Below, one piece after another: positions 6,259 to 9,684 of a stretch of 9,684 nucleotides of DNA. The notes beneath the pieces are model-generated. The model was not told the origin of the DNA. It saw only the letters and a list, made by a program, of their open reading frames with translations, and did not search any database. The position numbers were made by a program, and so were the translations under genes. Source of the DNA: Archaeoglobales archaeon (GTDB lineage Archaea > Halobacteriota > Archaeoglobi > Archaeoglobales > Archaeoglobaceae); NCBI GenBank assembly GCA_003662985.1, contig QMZD01000041.1:1-9684 (forward strand), read 5' to 3'. Every line of letters begins with the position of its first letter. Within the stretch, counting starts at the first letter, position 1.

Positions 6259-6351
6259 ATTACCTTTCCGAAATTTGGAAGTTTTAAATTTTATTAAAAT
6301 AAACCCTAAAAATTAAATACTAATTGTTAATAATTAAGGAAAGGGGATAAG
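6259..6351. promoter_or_regulatory. AT-rich divergent promoter region, kinase and flavoprotein genes
   Basis: This stretch separates two divergent genes and is strongly AT-rich. On the reverse strand TTTAAAAC (6281-6288) is a candidate TATA box for the kinase. On the plus strand TTAAATAC (6313-6320) is a candidate for the flavoprotein, giving a start near 6342 and a leader of about 10 nt. An interrupted inverted repeat, TAATT (6321-6325) and AATTA (6332-6336), lies just after that box, where an operator could act. In so AT-rich a stretch, such matches arise easily by chance. Confidence 0.35.
6343..6348 (+). promoter_or_regulatory. Ribosome binding site supporting the TTG start at 6352
   Basis: GGGGAT ends 3 nt before TTG 6352 and partly matches the archaeal Shine-Dalgarno consensus GGAGGTGAT. 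No ATG or GTG near 6352 would keep the complete FAD-binding strand RIAIIGGGAAG, so this site together with the protein alignment fixes the unusual TTG start. Confidence 0.45.
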
Positions 6352-7674
6352 TTGAGGATCGCAATTATCGGCGGTGGAGCTGCAGGGATGTCGGCGGCAT
6401 CCCGAATTAAAAGGTTAAGGCCCGATTGGGATGTAAAGGTATTCGAAAGGGCTGCCTACGTTAGTCACGCTCCTTGCGGGGTTCCCTTCTACGTTTCAGG
6501 TTTTGTCCGAGATCTGGCAGAGTTGTGCGCCTACGACACGGATTTTTTCAGAGAGAAAAGAGGGATTGATGTACACGCAAGGGCAAGGGTTGTGAAGGTG
6601 GGAAAAGGATTCCTTGAAGTTGTCGAGAACGGCCAAGAAAACACCTATGAGTGGGATAAACTCCTCTTTGCCACTGGAGCGAGAGCGAACTCTCTAAATG
6701 TAAGTTACGAGGAGCTTGAAGGCGTACTATGCGTCCACTACATCGAGAATGGTGAAAAAGTTAAGGAGATCGCTGCAAGAAGCGAGAAAATAGTTGTTGT
6801 AGGGTCAGGCTACATCGGCCTGGAGATGAGCGAGGCACTTACCAGGCTTGGAAAGAGGGTTATCCTCATCGAAAAGGAAGAGAATCCTATTCCCGACTTT
6901 GACCCCGAAATTGGTGCTATTTTGAAAAAAGTACTTGAGAACAAGGTAGATGTGAGATTTAATGAGGAGGTAGTTTCCATTGAGGGAAAAGATAGAGTGG
7001 AGAAGGTCGTTACCAACAAGGGAGAATACGAGTGTGAGATGGTCATTGTTGCGGTGGGCGAGATTCCAAACGTTGAACTTGCTGTGGATTTAGGTGTAAA
7101 ATTGGGAAAAAGCGGGGCTATAGAGACCAACAGTAAGCTTGAAACGAGTATGAAAAGCGTATACGCCGCTGGAGATTGTGCTGAAACTGTAAACATAATC
7201 ACCGGCGAAAAGGACTGGATTCCTCTTGCAGCCCCGGCAAATAAGATGGGTTACGTCGCCGGAGTGAACATAGCCGGGTATAAAATGGAGTTTCCCGGAG
7301 CGTTAAGGAGTCAACTAACATCTTTTTACGATCTTGAAGTAGGGAAAGCGGGGCTCAGCGAAAAAGAGGCAATAAAAAAAGGATTTGATCCTGTTTCGGC
7401 TACCATAAAAACAAAATCCACCGCCAGATACATGCCAAATGGAGAGATAACTGTAAAACTCGTTGCAGATTCTGATGGAAGTGTACTTGGTCTTCAGGCA
7501 ATTGGTGTGGGTGTTGCCAAAAGAATATATGCCGCATCATCCCTGCTTTATAAAAAATCGAATGTTAAAGACTTTTTCTTTGTAGATATCCCTTATTACC
7601 CCCCTGAATCAAGAGTTTGGGATCCTCTAATTGTTGCTGCAAGAAATCTATTCAGGAAATTAGGTATACCCTAA
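6352..7674 (+). CDS. CoA-disulfide reductase / NADH oxidase-type flavoprotein
   Basis: A 440-residue FAD-dependent pyridine nucleotide-disulfide oxidoreductase of the single-cysteine class, which reduces CoA disulfide with NAD(P)H and/or oxygen with NADH. In anaerobic archaea this serves thiol redox balance or oxygen defence. The FAD-binding motif is GGGAAG (7-12). The lone redox-active cysteine is Cys42 in SHAPCGVPFYVSG, which resembles the Pyrococcus CoA-disulfide reductase; there is no CxxxxC pair. The second nucleotide-binding fold has GSGYIGLEMSEA (151-162) with Glu174 after the second strand, suggesting NADH use. The second FAD contact is YAAGDCAE (271-278). The C-terminal dimerisation domain ends with DIPYYPPESRVWDP (422-435). 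No rhodanese or other extra domain follows. The start codon is TTG. Archaeoglobales carry several such nox paralogues, so the exact substrate is uncertain. The stop lies 17 bp from the convergent ABC ATPase stop. Confidence 0.9.
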   Translation: MRIAIIGGGAAGMSAASRIKRLRPDWDVKVFERAAYVSHAPCGVPFYVSGFVRDLAELCAYDTDFFREKRGIDVHARARVVKVGKGFLEVVENGQENTYEWDKLLFATGARANSLNVSYEELEGVLCVHYIENGEKVKEIAARSEKIVVVGSGYIGLEMSEALTRLGKRVILIEKEENPIPDFDPEIGAILKKVLENKVDVRFNEEVVSIEGKDRVEKVVTNKGEYECEMVIVAVGEIPNVELAVDLGVKLGKSGAIETNSKLETSMKSVYAAGDCAETVNIITGEKDWIPLAAPANKMGYVAGVNIAGYKMEFPGALRSQLTSFYDLEVGKAGLSEKEAIKKGFDPVSATIKTKSTARYMPNGEITVKLVADSDGSVLGLQAIGVGVAKRIYAASSLLYKKSNVKDFFFVDIPYYPPESRVWDPLIVAARNLFRKLGIP

Positions 7675-7691
7675 TCCAAGAGATCTTAAAT

Positions 7692-8408
7692 CTATTTCAA
7701 TTTCAAAAGTTCCAGAACTTCTTTTTTATATCGATTGAAGTTCGCGGACGTGCGATCCCTTGGTCGAGCAAGGTCGATTACTATTTCACCCGCAACCCTC
7801 GACGGTCTTGGAGTAAGAACGACAACCCTTGTTGCAAGAAAAACCGCCTCTTCAATGGAGTGGGTTACAAAAATAACCGTCTTCTTCTCCTTCTCCCATA
7901 ATTCCACAAGCTCTTCCTGCATTTTTTCCCTGGTGATCTCATCTAGAGATGAAAACGGCTCATCCATCAGTAAGATTTCCGGCTGGATTACTATAGCTCT
8001 AGCCAGTCCTACTCGTTGCCTCATACCGCCGGAAAGCTCTTTTGGATAGTGGTTTTCAAACCCCCGAAGACCCACATCCCTCAACACCCTCCTCGCAAGC
8101 TCAACATCTTCTTCGCCAATCTTTTTCCTTATTCCAATCCCGAACAGAACGTTTTCAATCGTGGTCTTCCAGGGAAGAAGTCTGTCATCCTGAAACACGA
8201 AGCCAATGGATTTCCTGTTTATTTCCCTACCATTATAGGTTATCTCACCTTCAAAGCTTTCCAGACCGGCAATAATTCTAAGCAGGGTTGTTTTACCACA
8301 CCCACTCTCCCCAACCACACAGACAAACTCTCCAGAGGCTACCTTAAATTCAACCTTGTCTATCACCTTGAATCCGTTAAAGCTCTTGCTCACCGATATT
8401 TCAAGCAA
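7692..8408 (-). CDS. ABC importer ATPase, nitrate/sulfonate/taurine type
   Basis: The cytosolic energy-coupling subunit of an ABC importer, 238 residues. Motifs in order: Walker A GESGCGKTT (33-41), Q-loop Gln73 in FVFQDDRLLPW, signature LSGGMRQRVGLARA (125-138), Walker B ILLMDEPFSSLD (145-156) with catalytic Glu150, and the switch His173 in VTHSIEEA. The Q-loop form QDDRLLPW and the short C-terminus without a regulatory domain place it with the NrtD/SsuB/TauB group. The substrate could be a sulfonate, nitrate, taurine, a thiamine precursor or a similar small molecule. The start codon is TTG at 8408, directly abutting the permease stop (8409-8411) and preceded by a strong ribosome binding site, so translation is probably coupled to the permease. 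Confidence 0.92.
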   Translation of the reverse strand: MLEISVSKSFNGFKVIDKVEFKVASGEFVCVVGESGCGKTTLLRIIAGLESFEGEITYNGREINRKSIGFVFQDDRLLPWKTTIENVLFGIGIRKKIGEEDVELARRVLRDVGLRGFENHYPKELSGGMRQRVGLARAIVIQPEILLMDEPFSSLDEITREKMQEELVELWEKEKKTVIFVTHSIEEAVFLATRVVVLTPRPSRVAGEIVIDLARPRDRTSANFNRYKKEVLELLKLK

Positions 8409-9173
8409 TTATCTCCACCTCAAAAGCTTTCTTTCGGCAAACAAAACTACCTCATTCATGATATAACCGATCAAACCTATCATGACCATACCACTGATTA
8501 TCTCTCCAACCCTCCCACCAACCTCATACATGACCATTATGAAATAACCTAAGCCTGAACCGGAGGTCGCAAGCATCTCAGCGGCTACAATCGTCATCCA
8601 GCCGATTCCGAGGCCTATTCTTATCCCTGCAAGAATCCCAGGAATGGAGTTTGGGATTACTATTTCTCTCAAAACATCCTTGTCTGTAGCTCCGAAAGCA
8701 TACCCCATTTCCACAAGGTTTTTGTCAGTCGCTCTTGCAAACTCCCTCGTTGATAAAAGACAGGGGAAAAAGGCTCCAAGAAAGACTATGAAAATTTGAG
8801 CAAGCTGCACAGGATTGGCAAACCCGGCAAATATTATGTATGCAAGAGGAATCCATGCGAGGGGTGGAATGGGCCTGAAAACCTCTACCATCATGGAAAA
8901 ATACATATCTAAGTTCAGATTCCAACCCATAAGGATACCAAGCGGTATTGCGATTATGAAAGCAATTGATGAGCCGGCAATGACCCTTGTCACACTCGAA
9001 AGGGAGTGCTGAAGTAGATTTTTTCCAAGAACCGGTTCAGGGGTGATTAGAAGGCTAAAAAACTTCTCGCCAACTTCGTGTGGTGGAGGGAGATCGATAA
9101 GAGTTGAGAATGTCGCTCCATACCAGAGAAAGATTATCGTTACAAAGCCAAGAACCCTTAATTCACCCTTCAT
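8409..9173 (-). CDS. ABC importer permease, nitrate/sulfonate/taurine type
   Basis: The membrane subunit of the importer, 254 residues from ATG 9173, with about six hydrophobic segments (roughly 7-26, 62-83, 95-115, 117-136, 173-191 and 219-240). The ATPase-contact EAA loop is EMGYAFGATDKDVLREIVIP (145-164), with the conserved Gly151 and Pro164. The segment FRPIPPLAWIPLAYIIFAG (99-117) is typical of SsuC/TauC/NrtB proteins. An in-frame ATG at 9215 would add 14 polar residues and overlap the upstream gene by 26 bp. ATG 9173 is preferred because it has AGGT (9180-9183) 6 nt upstream and begins just before the first membrane helix. It is the middle gene of the operon, 16 bp after the solute-binding gene and abutting the ATPase gene. 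Confidence 0.92.
   Translation of the reverse strand: MKGELRVLGFVTIIFLWYGATFSTLIDLPPPHEVGEKFFSLLITPEPVLGKNLLQHSLSSVTRVIAGSSIAFIIAIPLGILMGWNLNLDMYFSMMVEVFRPIPPLAWIPLAYIIFAGFANPVQLAQIFIVFLGAFFPCLLSTREFARATDKNLVEMGYAFGATDKDVLREIVIPNSIPGILAGIRIGLGIGWMTIVAAEMLATSGSGLGYFIMVMYEVGGRVGEIISGMVMIGLIGYIMNEVVLFAERKLLRWR
8413..8420 (-). promoter_or_regulatory. Ribosome binding site of the ABC ATPase gene
   Basis: On the reverse strand GGTGGAGA lies within the last codons of the permease gene, ending 4 nt before the TTG at 8408. It resembles the archaeal consensus GGAGGTGA and decides the otherwise doubtful TTG start. The next in-frame alternative, a GTG at 8393, has no such site and would remove the first strand of the domain. 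Confidence 0.6.
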
Positions 9174-9189
9174 AAATATACCTACTTCC

Positions 9190-9684
9190 CTATTTCGAGA
9201 CGATTCGCATTCCATGCTTTTCAGCTACGATTCTCAGCAGGAAATCCTGTACAGTTCCGTATCCGGGAATTGCAATCGTTTTGCCCTTTAAATCTTCAAC
9301 CGACGTTATGTCCTTTTGTACCACTATCGCACTTCCCTCATTATTCGCTCCTGCTATTATTCTAATTTTTATGTCATCGTTGATCCTTTTCAGCGTTGCT
9401 GGAGCCCCTCCAAGATACGCCACATCGATCTCTCCAGCTTTAAAAGCTTCCATCACAGCTACCCCATTCTTGTACTGCTTTAGCTCATACTTAATTCCCG
9501 TCCTGTCAAGATAACCTTCTTTTATCGCAACGTAAAGAGCGAGCTGGTGGAGATCTGCAGTCAAATACCCAATTCTGACCTCTCCACTGTATTGTGGGGG
9601 CTCATTCATCTTCCTGACAGAATCATAGATATCCTTCCTCAGAAAATTCGAGAAGAACTCTTCTTCATCTTTAAATCCCAGATC
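9190..9684 (-). CDS. ABC solute-binding protein, C-terminal end, atypical domain layout (partial)
   Basis: The reverse frame is open from the right edge to a TAG at 9190-9192, giving 164 residues, with the true start outside the window. Residues 1-25 (LGFKDEEEFFSNFLRKDIYD and flanks) resemble the last helices of an SsuA/TauA/NrtA-type binding protein. Residue 26 on (MNEPPQYSGEVRIGYLTADL, then LALYVAIKEGYL, GEIDVAYLGGAPATLKRI, EDLKGKTIAIPGYGTVQDFL) is clearly the N-terminal part of such a domain. It stops after EKHGMRIVSK, where a full domain would continue for another 150-200 residues. The permease starts 16 bp later, so the missing part is not present in another frame. The methionine at 9609 could be taken as a start, but that product would lack a signal peptide and half the fold. 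Either a tandem-domain protein with a shortened second copy, a circularly permuted order or a deletion remnant would fit. The family assignment is firm; the architecture is uncertain. Confidence 0.75.
   Translation of the reverse strand, partial: DLGFKDEEEFFSNFLRKDIYDSVRKMNEPPQYSGEVRIGYLTADLHQLALYVAIKEGYLDRTGIKYELKQYKNGVAVMEAFKAGEIDVAYLGGAPATLKRINDDIKIRIIAGANNEGSAIVVQKDITSVEDLKGKTIAIPGYGTVQDFLLRIVAEKHGMRIVSK

Noticed and set aside
7722..7727. Run of six T as a terminator for the flavoprotein gene
   Set aside because: It lies inside the convergent ATPase coding sequence and is a short run; archaeal T-tract termination is possible but not supported beyond that.
8016..8552. 178-codon plus-strand open frame across the ATPase-permease junction
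   Set aside because: It is antisense to two firmly identified ABC genes and shows no motif of its own.
9174..9215. Longer permease starting at ATG 9215
   Set aside because: The added residues are polar, overlap the upstream gene, and the ATG at 9173 has an AGGT motif at a normal distance.

Overview
The window reads as chromosome of a hyperthermophilic euryarchaeon, most likely one of the Archaeoglobales (Archaeoglobus, Ferroglobus or Geoglobus). The tRNA-splicing endonuclease has the two-repeat architecture and much of the primary sequence known from Archaeoglobus fulgidus. A methanofuran-biosynthesis gene (mfnB) is present, the tryptophanyl-tRNA synthetase is of archaeal type, and several genes have TATA boxes close enough to the start codon to imply leaderless or short-leader mRNAs. 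Coding density is high, and no rRNA, tRNA, insertion sequence or CRISPR array is visible.

Left part (1-3340): a HisA-like TIM-barrel gene (partial, minus strand) is divergent from mfnB (plus). mfnB converges, with 5 bp between stop codons, on a minus-strand gene for an internally duplicated PhoU/TrkA-C protein. That gene is divergent from endA (plus) across a 182-bp promoter region.

Middle (3341-7674): trpS follows endA on the plus strand, linking tRNA intron splicing with tryptophan charging. trpS converges on a minus-strand pair, a PfkB-family sugar/nucleoside kinase followed by an isoprenylcysteine-methyltransferase-like membrane protein. A cluster of short direct repeats sits between the two convergent stop codons, and a hairpin sits between the two minus-strand genes. 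A CoA-disulfide reductase/NADH oxidase-type flavoprotein is divergent from the kinase.

Right part (7692-9684): a minus-strand operon for a nitrate/sulfonate/taurine-type ABC importer, in the order solute-binding protein, permease, ATPase. The ATPase start abuts the permease stop and is led by a clear ribosome binding site. The solute-binding gene is the oddest item: what looks like the end of one binding domain runs in frame into the start of another, which stops after about 139 residues, well short of a full domain.

Most of the window is ordinary housekeeping and accessory metabolism. No clearly new multi-gene system was recognised. The best second looks are the unusual solute-binding protein, the duplicated PhoU/TrkA-C protein, the HisA-like gene beside mfnB, and the repeat cluster at the end of trpS.
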